The notes below the pieces were generated by a model. It did not search any database. It saw nothing but the letters and a program-made list of their open reading frames with translations, and had not been told where the DNA came from. Source: Blautia sp. (GTDB lineage Bacteria; Bacillota; Clostridia; Lachnospirales; Lachnospiraceae). From it: 64,000 bases of DNA. The DNA lies in the NCBI GenBank assembly GCA_022769545.1, contig JALEJS010000038.1, positions 62,001 to 126,000 of the forward strand, given 5' to 3'. This document shows, one piece after another, positions 51,644 through 61,357 of the stretch. The translations under genes were made by a program, and so were the position numbers. How positions within the stretch are numbered: position 1 is the first letter of the stretch; every line of letters starts with the position of its first letter.

Positions 51644-52276
51644 ATGAGGCTGAAAAGGGAAAACTGTATTTTGTATGCGGTGACGGACCGAAGCTGGCTG
51701 GGCGGCCGGACACTGGCACAGCAGCTGGAAGAAGCCCTGCAGGGCGGGGTGACCATGGTACAGCTGCGGGAAAAGGAACTGGAGGAAGCGGCCTTCGAGG
51801 AGGAGGCCCTGCAGATACAGGCTCTTTGCAGGCGCTATCAGGTTCCGTTTCTGATCAATGACAATGTGGCACTCGCCAGAAAAATTCACGCGGATGGGGT
51901 CCATGTGGGACAAAGCGACATGGAAACCGGACGGGTCCGGGAAATTCTGGGAGAGGACGCCATTATCGGTGTGACGGCAAAAACCGTGGAGCAGGCAAAA
52001 CGGGCACAGCAGGCCGGAGCGGATTATCTGGGGAGCGGAGCTGTTTTCGGAACTTCTACGAAAGCGGATGCAAAACCGCTGGAGCTGGAAACATTCCGGC
52101 AGATATGCGAAAGCGTGCAGATCCCGGTGGTGGCGATTGGAGGGATTACCTCTGAGAACATCAAAAGACTCACCGGACTGGGTGCTGCGGGGGCGGCTGT
52201 TGTCAGCGGCATTTTTGCAGCGCCGGATATTTTATCCGAAACCCGCAGATTACGAAAGCTGGCGGAGGAATTATAA
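51644..52276 (+). CDS. thiE: Thiamine-phosphate synthase
   Basis: LYAVTDRSWLGG, GVTMVQLREKEL, LINDNVALARKIHADGVHVGQSDM, DYLGSGAVFGTSTKADA; start reassigned to 51644. Confidence 0.95.
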   Translation: MRLKRENCILYAVTDRSWLGGRTLAQQLEEALQGGVTMVQLREKELEEAAFEEEALQIQALCRRYQVPFLINDNVALARKIHADGVHVGQSDMETGRVREILGEDAIIGVTAKTVEQAKRAQQAGADYLGSGAVFGTSTKADAKPLELETFRQICESVQIPVVAIGGITSENIKRLTGLGAAGAAVVSGIFAAPDILSETRRLRKLAEEL

Positions 52277-52287
52277 TTTCATAAGGA

Positions 52288-52370
52288 GTTACGCTTCGCG
52301 GTCTTTATCGGACGCGGAAGCATAACCATACAGCGGCAAATTGGGGGCACCACCTTGGGTCGCTATACAA
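52288..52370 (+). other. Structured intergenic segment between thiE and thiD (two predicted hairpins)
   Basis: GTTACGCTTCGCGGTC-TTTATC-GGACGCGGAAGCATAAC stem plus AGCG...CGCT stem. Confidence 0.4.
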
Positions 52371-52393
52371 AATTAATGCGAAGGAGAAATATT

Positions 52394-53194
52394 ATGAACA
52401 CAGCATTAACAATCGCCGGAAGTGATTCCAGCGGAGGCGCCGGCATCCAGGCAGATATTAAGACTATGACCGCAAACGGCGTGTACGCCATGAGTGCGGT
52501 CACGGCTCTGACTGCCCAGAATACGACCGGCGTAACAGGAATTATGGAGGTAACTCCGGAATTTTTAGCAGAGCAGCTGGATTGTATTTTTACCGATATC
52601 TATCCGGATGCAGTGAAGACCGGGATGGTTTCATCCGGCGGTCTGATTGAAGTGATTGCAGGGAAGCTGAGACAGTACCAGGCGAAAAATCTGGTGGTCG
52701 ACCCTGTGATGGTAGCGACCAGCGGATCCAGACTGATCAGCGAGGACGCTATCGGCACCTTGAAAAAAGAATTACTGCCTCTTGCAGCGATTATCACACC
52801 AAACATTCCGGAAACGGAAGTATTGTCCGGGATGTGTGTAAAAACGAAAGAAGATATGGTAACTGCATCAAAGCGAATTTATGAGACCTACGGATGTGCG
52901 GTGCTCTGTAAAGGCGGACATCAGCTGAACGATGCCAATGATCTGCTTTACAACGAAACGGGCGAGCACTGGTTTATGGGAAAACGAATCGCCAATCCGA
53001 ATACCCATGGAACAGGCTGTACGCTGTCCAGCGCCATTGCCTCCAATCTGGCAAAGGGCTGTGATCTGGAAACGGCAGTCCGGTACGCGAAAAACTATAT
53101 CTCCGGTGCACTGAATGCCATGCTGGATCTGGGAAAGGGAAGCGGCCCCATGAACCATGCATTTGCAATTCCCGGGGAATATAAAGACATCTGA
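52394..53194 (+). CDS. thiD: Hydroxymethylpyrimidine / phosphomethylpyrimidine kinase
   Basis: ALTIAGSDSSGGAGIQADIKTM, VDPVMVATSGSRLI, NPNTHGTGCTLSSAIASNLA; start reassigned to 52394. Confidence 0.95.
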   Translation: MNTALTIAGSDSSGGAGIQADIKTMTANGVYAMSAVTALTAQNTTGVTGIMEVTPEFLAEQLDCIFTDIYPDAVKTGMVSSGGLIEVIAGKLRQYQAKNLVVDPVMVATSGSRLISEDAIGTLKKELLPLAAIITPNIPETEVLSGMCVKTKEDMVTASKRIYETYGCAVLCKGGHQLNDANDLLYNETGEHWFMGKRIANPNTHGTGCTLSSAIASNLAKGCDLETAVRYAKNYISGALNAMLDLGKGSGPMNHAFAIPGEYKDI

Positions 53195-53220
53195 TTTGGA
53201 TATGGAAGAGAGGATAAAAC

Positions 53221-54402
53221 ATGACACAAAAGAAAACTTCTGTATTCAGCAATGGTCTGATCTGGTTTGGTGCAGGGGTATCCATTGCTGAAATTCTGAC
53301 AGGTACTTACTATGCAACGCTTGGCTTTGGAAAAGGTCTTGCAGCGATTCTTCTGGGGCATCTCATCGGCGCGGTGATGATGTTTGCCGCCGGCATGATC
53401 GGGGCCCGGGAAGAAAAAAGTGCAATGGAAACCGTAAAGATGAGCTTCGGAGAAAAAGGAAGCATTCTCTTTGCGGTACTGAATGTGCTTCAGCTGGTTG
53501 GGTGGACTGCCATCATGATCTACGATGGTGCACTGGCAGCCAATGGCGTGTTTTCCACCGGCGCCTGGGTATGGTGTCTGGTGATCGGCGGACTGATCCT
53601 CGTGTGGATTCTCATCGGTCTGACCAATCTGGGAAAAATCAATACCATTGCCATGGGGGCACTGTTTATCCTGACTCTGGTATTGTTTAAAGTCATCTTT
53701 TTCGGCGGTGCCGGAGCGGAGGCTGTTATAGATGACAGCTTAAGCTTCGGAGCAGCCGTGGAGCTCGGCGTGGCAATGCCTCTTTCCTGGCTGCCGCTGA
53801 TCGCGGACTATACCAGAGAGGCCGAGAAACCGTTTGCGGCGACTTTTGCCAGCGTATCGGTGTACAGCGTGGTGAGCCTTTTCATGTATGTGATCGGTAT
53901 GGGAGCTGCCATTTATACCGGCGGCGGTGACATTGCAGCCATCATGGTAAAGGCCGGTCTTGGCGTGGCGGCGCTTCTGATCATTGTATTTTCCACTGTG
54001 ACCACCACATTTCTGGATGCATACTCCGCAGGGGTATCCAGTGCGTCCATCTCTGCGTCCGTCAATGAGAAATGGGCGGCTGTGGCGGTGACGGTTGTGG
54101 GTACCATTGCGGCAATCGTATATCCTATGGATAATATTACCGGCTTTCTGTATCTGATCGGTTCTGTGTTTGCGCCCATGATCGCCATTCAGATTGCAGA
54201 TTATTTCGTTTTGAAAAAGAAACCGGTGAAAGATGCTGTCAACTGGGTGAATATGGTCATCTGGCTGATTGGTTTTATTCTTTACCGGTTCCTCATGAGA
54301 GTGGATACTCCGGTGGGAAACACACTTCTGGATATGTTGATTACAATTTTGCTCTGCGTTGTTGTGAATCAGGCTGCAGGAAAAAAAGAACACAGCAAAT
54401 AA
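53221..54402 (+). CDS. cytX: Putative hydroxymethylpyrimidine transporter CytX (NCS1 family)
   Basis: WFGAGVSIAEILTGTYYA, LPLIADYTREAEKPF, DAYSAGVSSASIS; thi operon context. Confidence 0.88.
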   Translation: MTQKKTSVFSNGLIWFGAGVSIAEILTGTYYATLGFGKGLAAILLGHLIGAVMMFAAGMIGAREEKSAMETVKMSFGEKGSILFAVLNVLQLVGWTAIMIYDGALAANGVFSTGAWVWCLVIGGLILVWILIGLTNLGKINTIAMGALFILTLVLFKVIFFGGAGAEAVIDDSLSFGAAVELGVAMPLSWLPLIADYTREAEKPFAATFASVSVYSVVSLFMYVIGMGAAIYTGGGDIAAIMVKAGLGVAALLIIVFSTVTTTFLDAYSAGVSSASISASVNEKWAAVAVTVVGTIAAIVYPMDNITGFLYLIGSVFAPMIAIQIADYFVLKKKPVKDAVNWVNMVIWLIGFILYRFLMRVDTPVGNTLLDMLITILLCVVVNQAAGKKEHSK

Positions 54403-54450
54403 GTACGGTGCCTCTTTTCGGGGGAAGCCGTACTGGAAAGAGGAAATCAA

Positions 54451-54963
54451 ATGAACAGATCAAATACGAAAAAACTTGTCATCACAGCAATTTTTGCAGC
54501 CGTTGCAGTTGTGGGCTCCACGTTCAGCGTACCGGTATTCGGTTCAAAATGCGCACCGGTTCAGCACCTGGTAAATATTCTCGCGGCCGTGCTTCTGGGA
54601 CCGTCCTGGGCAGTGGGAGCTGCTTTTGTGGCCAGCATTATCCGGAATCTTCTGGGGCTTGGAACGCTTCTGGCCTTTCCGGGAAGCATGTGCGGAGCGC
54701 TGCTGGCCGGAATTCTCTACAAATCAGTGAAGAAGCTTCCGGCAGCTTATTTCGGAGAAGTGTTCGGAACCGGGATCATCGGCGGAATTCTTTCCTATCC
54801 GGTTGCGTATCTGATCATGGGAAATAAAAGCGCAGCACTGTTTACCTTCGTGGTACCGTTCCTGATCAGTACCTGCGGAGGTACGATTCTGGCAATTGTG
54901 ATCACACTGGCACTGCACAAATCCGGTGTGCTGGAAAATATGAAGGCGAGCCTGGCAGCATAG
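54451..54963 (+). CDS. thiW: ECF transporter S component ThiW
   Basis: GSKCAPVQHLVNILAAVLLGPSWAVGAAFVASIIRNLLGLGTLLAFPGSMCGALLAG. Confidence 0.9.
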   Translation: MNRSNTKKLVITAIFAAVAVVGSTFSVPVFGSKCAPVQHLVNILAAVLLGPSWAVGAAFVASIIRNLLGLGTLLAFPGSMCGALLAGILYKSVKKLPAAYFGEVFGTGIIGGILSYPVAYLIMGNKSAALFTFVVPFLISTCGGTILAIVITLALHKSGVLENMKASLAA

Positions 54964-55007
54964 AAAGCGCTGCATCGGGAGAGCTGGAAAGAATGACGTG
55001 AGGGAAT

Positions 55008-55799
55008 ATGGCGGGTATCAGCAGCGATTATGTGTATGAAATCTGGAATAAAATAAAAAAGACGCGCCCTCTGGTGCACTGCATAACCAATATTGTCACG
55101 GTGAATGACTGTGCCAATATTCTGCTGGCGGCAGGGGCGTCGCCCACCATGGCGCATCATCCGCTGGAGGCAGCGGAGGTGACAGAAGGCTGCCGGGCAC
55201 TGGTGTGTAATGCGGGGGCCACGGAATCGGCCGATGCCATGGAACGTGCCGGGAAAAGAGCACACGAGCTGGGGCATCCCATTGTGCTGGATCCGGTGGG
55301 CGCGGCAGGAAGTACCTTGCGCAGAACGCTTTGCAGAAATCTGATGGCTTCCATACATCCGGACTGCATCCGGGGCAATTACACGGAAATCCGGGCCCTG
55401 GCTCTGAACCGGAAAACGGGCAGCGGCGTGGATGCGCTGGAGGAAGGCGGATCTGCGGAGCATACGTTGGAGGAAATCAAGGAGATGGTCTGCGCTCTGG
55501 CACGGCAGCAGGGCTGCCTGGTGGCGGCGTCCGGAGCGATCGACGTTCTGTCTGACGGGAAGCAGATCATCACGGTGGACCGCGGCAGTGAAATGATGAC
55601 GAAGGTTACGGGGACGGGATGTATGTCCTCGGCACTGCTGGGCGCATTTCTGGCAGTGGATCACTCTCTGGAATCGGCGGCGGCCATGTGCACCGTGATG
55701 GGAATCTGCGGAGAGCGGGCCGAGCAAAAGACCAGGGAAGCCGGCGGCGGCACGGGAACCTTTCATATACAGCTGCTGGATGCGGTCAGCCTGTTCTGA
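55008..55799 (+). CDS. thiM: Hydroxyethylthiazole kinase
   Basis: PLVHCITNIVTVNDCANILLAAGASPTMAHHPLE, LDPVGAAGST, KVTGTGCMSSALLGAFLA. Confidence 0.95.
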   Translation: MAGISSDYVYEIWNKIKKTRPLVHCITNIVTVNDCANILLAAGASPTMAHHPLEAAEVTEGCRALVCNAGATESADAMERAGKRAHELGHPIVLDPVGAAGSTLRRTLCRNLMASIHPDCIRGNYTEIRALALNRKTGSGVDALEEGGSAEHTLEEIKEMVCALARQQGCLVAASGAIDVLSDGKQIITVDRGSEMMTKVTGTGCMSSALLGAFLAVDHSLESAAAMCTVMGICGERAEQKTREAGGGTGTFHIQLLDAVSLF

Positions 55800-55817
55800 A
55801 CAGAAAATATAAGTCAA

Positions 55818-55849
55818 AAAAGAATGTGCCGGGGCACGTTCTTTTTTTT
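55818..55849 (+). terminator. Rho-independent terminator after thiM
   Basis: AAGAATGTGCC...GGCACGTTCTT followed by TTTTTTT. Confidence 0.85.
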
Positions 55850-55987
55850 CGTGAAAATCCTTTGCAGTTTCCCAAAAACTGTGATATTGTATTCAGTGTA
55901 TATTTGTACGCCAGTGAAAGACACTTTCGCCGGCACAGATTTATTCAGCCGAAATAACGACGAAAATTCAGGAAAGAAGGTGAAGCT

Positions 55988-57110
55988 GTGGTTGAATTAG
56001 ATCAGTTCAAGAGTATTCTTGCGACATATACAGAACCATTAGTGGAAGTGAGGGATTCACTTTGACCTCGCTAACAAGGCACAGCGGGTTGAAGAATTAG
56101 AGCGCGAAATGGAAGCGCCGGATTTCTGGGACAATGCAGAGGTTTCCCAGAAAAAAATGAAAGAATTAAAAGACATGAAAGATGACATGGAGACGTATCG
56201 CAGTCTGGAGACTCAGAAGGAAGATATTGAAACCATGATTGAGATGGGATATGAGGAAAATGATCCGGAGCTGATTCCGGAAATCCAGGAGATGCTGGAT
56301 CAGTTTCAGAAGGACTTTGATGAGATTCGGGTAAAGACGCTGCTTTCCGGGGAGTATGATACGGAAAATGCGATTATCAAGCTGAATGCCGGTGCGGGCG
56401 GTACCGAGGCCTGCGACTGGTGCGGAATGTTATACCGTATGTATACGCGGTGGGCAGACCGGAAGGGATTTACACTGGAAGTCCTGGATTATCTGGACGG
56501 AGATGAGGCAGGAATCAAATCGGTAACCTTCCAGGTGAACGGAACCAATGCCTACGGGTATCTGAAATCCGAAAAAGGAGTACACCGCCTGGTGCGCATT
56601 TCTCCTTTTAATGCGGCAGGAAAGCGACAGACATCTTTTGTGTCCTGTGATGTAATGCCGGACATTGAAAAGGATCTGGATGTGGAGATCAATGATGAGG
56701 ATATCCGTATTGATACCTATCGAAGCAGCGGTGCCGGCGGACAGCATATCAACAAGACTTCTTCGGCGATCCGTATCACCCATTTCCCTACGGGGATTGT
56801 TGTACAGTGCCAGAATGAGCGGTCACAGCATATGAACAAGGATAAGGCCATGCAGATGCTCAAAGCAAAGCTGTATCTTCTGAAGCAGCAGGAAGCAGAA
56901 GCGAAGCTTTCCGGAATCCGGGGAGAAGTGACAGATATCGGCTGGGGAAACCAGATCCGTTCTTATGTGATGCAGCCCTACACGATGGTAAAGGATCACC
57001 GTACCAGCGAGGAAACCGGTAACGTGGATGCCGTGATGGACGGAGGCATTGACCTGTTCATCAATGCATACCTGAAGTGGATCGCATTATCGAAGAAATC
57101 AGAAGCATAG
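55988..57110 (+). CDS. prfB: Peptide chain release factor 2 with programmed +1 frameshift: join(55988..56062,56064..57110)
   Basis: GTG VELDQFKSILATYTEPLVEVRDSL-CTT-TGA-C at 56060-56066, then +1 frame LDLANKAQRVEELEREMEAPDFWDN...GAGGQHINKTSSAIRI. Confidence 0.96.
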
Positions 57111-57130
57111 GAATAGATCAGGGGACGGTT

Positions 57131-57583
57131 ATGCAGAAACCAGCAGATAAAATGACATATTATGTGGTTCGGGAACGTGCAGTCCCGGAGGTTTTGCAGA
57201 AAGTAGTGGAAGCAAAAAGACTTCTGGACCGGGGAACAGCGGCTACCGTACAGGAAGCTGCAGATATGACCGGAATCAGCAGAAGCTCTTTTTATAAGTA
57301 TAAAGATGATATTTTTCCGTTTCATGAAGAGACCAGAGGAAAAACCATCACCTTTGTGATTCAGATGGATGACGAACCAGGACTTCTCTCCAATGTACTC
57401 CAGATCATTGCACGGTTTCGGGGAAATATTCTGACGATTCATCAGAGTATTCCAATAAACGGAGTGGCTTCGCTCACCTTAAGTGTGCACATTCTTCCGG
57501 GAGAAGGGGATGCGCAGACCATGATTCAGGTGATCGAGCAGAGCGAAGGGATTCATTATCTGAAGATATTAGGGAGAGAATGA
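57131..57583 (+). CDS. ACT domain-containing protein (PheB/UPF0735-like)
   Basis: HTH-like TVQEAADMTGISRSSFYKYKDDIFPF plus ACT VIQMDDEPGLLSNVLQIIARFRGNILTIHQSIPINGVA; start reassigned to 57131. Confidence 0.88.
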   Translation: MQKPADKMTYYVVRERAVPEVLQKVVEAKRLLDRGTAATVQEAADMTGISRSSFYKYKDDIFPFHEETRGKTITFVIQMDDEPGLLSNVLQIIARFRGNILTIHQSIPINGVASLTLSVHILPGEGDAQTMIQVIEQSEGIHYLKILGRE

Positions 57584-57593
57584 GGAGACAGTT

Positions 57594-58811
57594 ATGATAA
57601 ATATTGCAGTACTTGGCTATGGCACGGTGGGAAGCGGTGTGGTTGAGGTCATCCGCACCAACCACGAGACAATCGGCAAAAGAGCCGGAGAGGAAATCCG
57701 GATCAAATATGTTCTGGATCTGAGAGAATTTCCGGGAGATCCGGTGGAAGAGATTCTGGTACACGATTACGAGACAATTGTGCAGGATCCGGAAGTGGAC
57801 ATTGTTGTGGAGGTAATGGGAGGACTGGAACCGGCCCACACCTTTGTGAAGCGTGCACTTCTTGCCGGGAAACATGTATGTACGTCCAATAAGGCACTGG
57901 TTGCAAAGTACGGACCGGAGCTGATGGAAATTGCCAGGGAAAAGAGCATCAATTTTCTTTTTGAGGCAAGCTGCGGAGGAGGAATTCCGATCATCCGTGC
58001 CATCAATGGATCGCTTACCGCGGATGAAATTGATGAGGTGACGGGAATTCTGAACGGAACCACCAATTATATGATGTATCGTATGGATACAGAAGGCTGT
58101 GATTTTGACGATGTTCTGAAGGAAGCGCAGGAAAAGGGATATGCGGAGAAGGATCCCACGGCAGATGTGGAGGGATACGATGCCTGCCGCAAAATTGCCA
58201 TTCTTTCTTCTCTGGCATACGGGAAATTCCTGGATTATGAGGATATCTATACAGAGGGAATCACAAAAATCACACCGGAGGATATGGAATATGCAAGAAC
58301 GCTGGGACGCACCATCAAGCTTCTGGGAACCAGCCGAAAGGAACAGAACCGGGTTTATGCCATGGTTGCGCCCTTCCTTCTGGGAAAAGAAAATCCGCTT
58401 TACAGTGTAAATGGTGTGTTCAACAGTGTATTTGTGCATGGAAATATGCTGGGTGATGCCATGTTCTATGGCAGCGGTGCAGGCAAGCTGCCCACAGCCA
58501 GTGCCGTTGTGGCAGACGTGATTGATGCGGCAAGACATCTTCACAAGACGGTGATGACAAACTGGAACAATGAGAAGATGAGCCTGATGCCGCAGGATGA
58601 AATCACCGGCAGGTTTTTTGTGCGTGTGAAAGAGGATCAGGCACAGCCGGAGACAGTAACGTCCGTTCTGGGAGACGGAGAGATTGTCCGGGTGGAGCAG
58701 CTTGGGGGCGAGTTCGGCTTTGTCACCCATGATATGACACAGGGTGAATATCAGAAAAAAGCAGAAAAGCTGGGCAGTGCGATCATCACGATGATTCGTG
58801 TGAAGGACTGA
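57594..58811 (+). CDS. hom: Homoserine dehydrogenase
   Basis: IAVLGYGTVGSGVVEVI, FEASCGGGIPIIRAI, ILNGTTNYMMYRM, DPTADVEGYDACRKIAIL. Confidence 0.96.
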   Translation: MINIAVLGYGTVGSGVVEVIRTNHETIGKRAGEEIRIKYVLDLREFPGDPVEEILVHDYETIVQDPEVDIVVEVMGGLEPAHTFVKRALLAGKHVCTSNKALVAKYGPELMEIAREKSINFLFEASCGGGIPIIRAINGSLTADEIDEVTGILNGTTNYMMYRMDTEGCDFDDVLKEAQEKGYAEKDPTADVEGYDACRKIAILSSLAYGKFLDYEDIYTEGITKITPEDMEYARTLGRTIKLLGTSRKEQNRVYAMVAPFLLGKENPLYSVNGVFNSVFVHGNMLGDAMFYGSGAGKLPTASAVVADVIDAARHLHKTVMTNWNNEKMSLMPQDEITGRFFVRVKEDQAQPETVTSVLGDGEIVRVEQLGGEFGFVTHDMTQGEYQKKAEKLGSAIITMIRVKD

Positions 58812-58860
58812 GCGGCGGAAATACAGTTCTGTACAGACAGAAAAAACTGAGGAAAAAATT

Positions 58861-60063
58861 ATGAAATATATTGTAATTCTGGGAGATGGCATGGCGGACT
58901 GGCCGATCAGGGAACTGAACGGTCAGACTCCCCTTGCGTATGCCGGCACGCCGATGATGGATGAGCTGGCAAAAAAATCGGAGATCGGGATGGTGGCCAC
59001 AATCCCGGAGGGAATGGCACCTGGAAGTGATACGGCAAATCTGTCGGTGATGGGATATGATCCCCGCAGATATTATACCGGGCGCTCTCCGCTGGAGGCA
59101 CTGAGCATCGGTGCGAAGATGAAGGATACAGATGTGGTATTTCGCTGCAATCTGGTGACGCTGACGGAGGAGGATGCTCCTTATGCAGAGCAGACCATTC
59201 TGGATCACAGCTCCGGAGAAATCAGCACGGAGGATGCCGCGATCCTTCTGGAGGCGGTCTGTGCAGAGCTGGCAGATGATGCACACCGCTTTTACACAGG
59301 AACAAGCTATCGTCACTGTATGATCTGGGATCATGGAGAGGTCCTGGAACTGACGGCTCCGCATGATGTGCTGACACAGAAAGTCGGCCCGCACCTTCCG
59401 GCAGACCCGGTTCTTCGCCGGATGCAGGAGCGCAGCTATGAGATCCTGAAAAATCATCCCGTCAATCTGGAAAGAAAGGCAAAGGGCCTGAATCCGGCAA
59501 ACAGCTTCTGGTTCTGGGGGGCAGGCACGAAGCCGGCACTCACGTCTTTCTGGGAAATTCATCACAAAAGGGGTGCCATGATCTCTGCCGTGGATCTTCT
59601 GAAAGGAATTGCTGTGGGAGCCCAGATGGACCGCATTCTTGTGGAAGGTGCAAATGGAGGCCTGCATACCAACTATGAAGGAAAGGCACAGGCTGCCGTG
59701 AAAGCACTCACAGAGGATGACTATGATTTTGTCTATGTTCATGTGGAAGCACCGGATGAGATGGGACATCAGGGAAGCGTGGAGAAAAAGGTGCTCTCCA
59801 TTCAGTATCTGGATGAGCGTCTGATCCGCCCGGTCAAGGAAGGCCTGGACGCATCCGGGGAGGAGTACCGTATGCTGATTCTCCCGGATCATCCGACACC
59901 GATTCAGGTGAGGACCCATGTGGCAGAGCCGGTGCCATATCTTCTTTATGACAGCAGTGCGCCGCAGGAGCATTCGTGGAAATACAACGAAAAGGAAGCA
60001 GAAGAAGGCGGAATCCGGGTTGCCCATGGCTGGGATATGATGGAGCGTCTGTTTGAACGCTGA
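58861..60063 (+). CDS. Cofactor-independent phosphoglycerate mutase-like protein (possible homoserine kinase analog)
   Basis: KYIVILGDGMADWPIRELNGQTPLAYAGTPMMDELAKKSEIG, GSDTANLSVMGYDP; alkaline-phosphatase-superfamily apgM type. Confidence 0.88.
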   Translation: MKYIVILGDGMADWPIRELNGQTPLAYAGTPMMDELAKKSEIGMVATIPEGMAPGSDTANLSVMGYDPRRYYTGRSPLEALSIGAKMKDTDVVFRCNLVTLTEEDAPYAEQTILDHSSGEISTEDAAILLEAVCAELADDAHRFYTGTSYRHCMIWDHGEVLELTAPHDVLTQKVGPHLPADPVLRRMQERSYEILKNHPVNLERKAKGLNPANSFWFWGAGTKPALTSFWEIHHKRGAMISAVDLLKGIAVGAQMDRILVEGANGGLHTNYEGKAQAAVKALTEDDYDFVYVHVEAPDEMGHQGSVEKKVLSIQYLDERLIRPVKEGLDASGEEYRMLILPDHPTPIQVRTHVAEPVPYLLYDSSAPQEHSWKYNEKEAEEGGIRVAHGWDMMERLFER

Positions 60064-60118
60064 TAAGCATTCCCGGCTTTACCGGTGAAAACAGAAACAG
60101 AGGAAATGGTGAAATAGA

Positions 60119-61327
60119 ATGTTAATCGTAAAAAAATTTGGCGGAACCTCCGTGGCAAATAAAGAGCGGATTTTCAATGTGGCGAAACGCTGTATCAAGG
60201 ATTACCAGGAAGGAAACGATGTGGTGGTAGTTCTTTCCGCAATGGGAAAATATACGGATGAGCTGATCGCCATGGCAAAGGATATCAATGAAAAGCCGCC
60301 CAAACGGGAGATGGATATGCTGTTCACGATCGGAGAGCAGATGTCTGTGGCGCTTATGGCAATGGCCATGAACAAGCTGGGCGTTCCGGCGGTATCCATG
60401 AATGCGTTTCAGGTGGCGATGCATACCACCAGCTCTCATGGAAATGCCCGCCTGAAGCGGATCGACACCGAGCGGATCCGGCGGGAACTGGAAATGCGGA
60501 AAATTGTCATTGTAACCGGATTCCAGGGCGTAAATAAATATGATGATTATACCACGCTTGGCCGCGGCGGATCGGATACGACTGCAGTGGCACTTGCAGC
60601 TGCACTTCATGCAGATGCCTGCGAAATCTTTACAGATGTGGACGGTGTATATACGGCAGATCCGCGTCTCGTGCCGAAAGCGCGGAAACTGAAGGAAATC
60701 ACATACGATGAAATGCTGGATCTGGCCACACTGGGAGCAGGTGTCCTGCATAATCGTTCTGTGGAAATGGCAAAAAAATACGGCGTGCCGCTGGTGGTAC
60801 GCTCCAGTCTGAATGACAGTGAAGGAACGGTTGTAAAGGAGGTTGTGACTATGGAGAGAATGCTGATCAGCGGAGTAGCGCTGGATACCAATGCGGTGCG
60901 GATCGCCGTTATCGGTCTGAAGGATGTGCCGGGTACTGCGTTCAAGCTGTTTGATACACTGGCAAATAAAAATATCAATGTGGATGTGATCCTGCAGTCC
61001 ATCGGCCGTCATGGAACGAAGGACATTTCTTTTACGGTAGACAGTACAGATCTGGATGAGGCGGTTGCGGTACTGGAAGCAAACAGAGCCCGTCTGGGAT
61101 ATCAGGAGCTGCATGCCGAGCGGAATATTGCGAAGCTTTCCATCGTGGGAGCCGGTATGATGAGCAACCCGGGTGTGGCAGCAAAGATGTTTGAGAGCCT
61201 CTACAATGAGGGTGTGAATATTAACATGATTTCCACATCGGAGATCCGTGTGACGGTACTGATCAATGAGAAGGACGGAGTGCGTGCCATGAATGCGGTG
61301 CACGATGCCTTTGACCTGAATGATTAG
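60119..61327 (+). CDS. lysC: Aspartate kinase
   Basis: LIVKKFGGTSVANKERIFNVAK, TLGRGGSDTTAVALAAAL, DVDGVYTADPRLVPKAR, C-terminal ACT domains. Confidence 0.95.
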   Translation: MLIVKKFGGTSVANKERIFNVAKRCIKDYQEGNDVVVVLSAMGKYTDELIAMAKDINEKPPKREMDMLFTIGEQMSVALMAMAMNKLGVPAVSMNAFQVAMHTTSSHGNARLKRIDTERIRRELEMRKIVIVTGFQGVNKYDDYTTLGRGGSDTTAVALAAALHADACEIFTDVDGVYTADPRLVPKARKLKEITYDEMLDLATLGAGVLHNRSVEMAKKYGVPLVVRSSLNDSEGTVVKEVVTMERMLISGVALDTNAVRIAVIGLKDVPGTAFKLFDTLANKNINVDVILQSIGRHGTKDISFTVDSTDLDEAVAVLEANRARLGYQELHAERNIAKLSIVGAGMMSNPGVAAKMFESLYNEGVNINMISTSEIRVTVLINEKDGVRAMNAVHDAFDLND

Positions 61328-61357
61328 TCCGGCGGGCGGAAACATAAGGAGATAAAA

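Noticed and set aside
57474-60027. Two long antisense ORFs (472 and 413 aa) over hom and the apgM-like gene
   Set aside because: Both overlap well-supported + strand genes and show no domain motifs.
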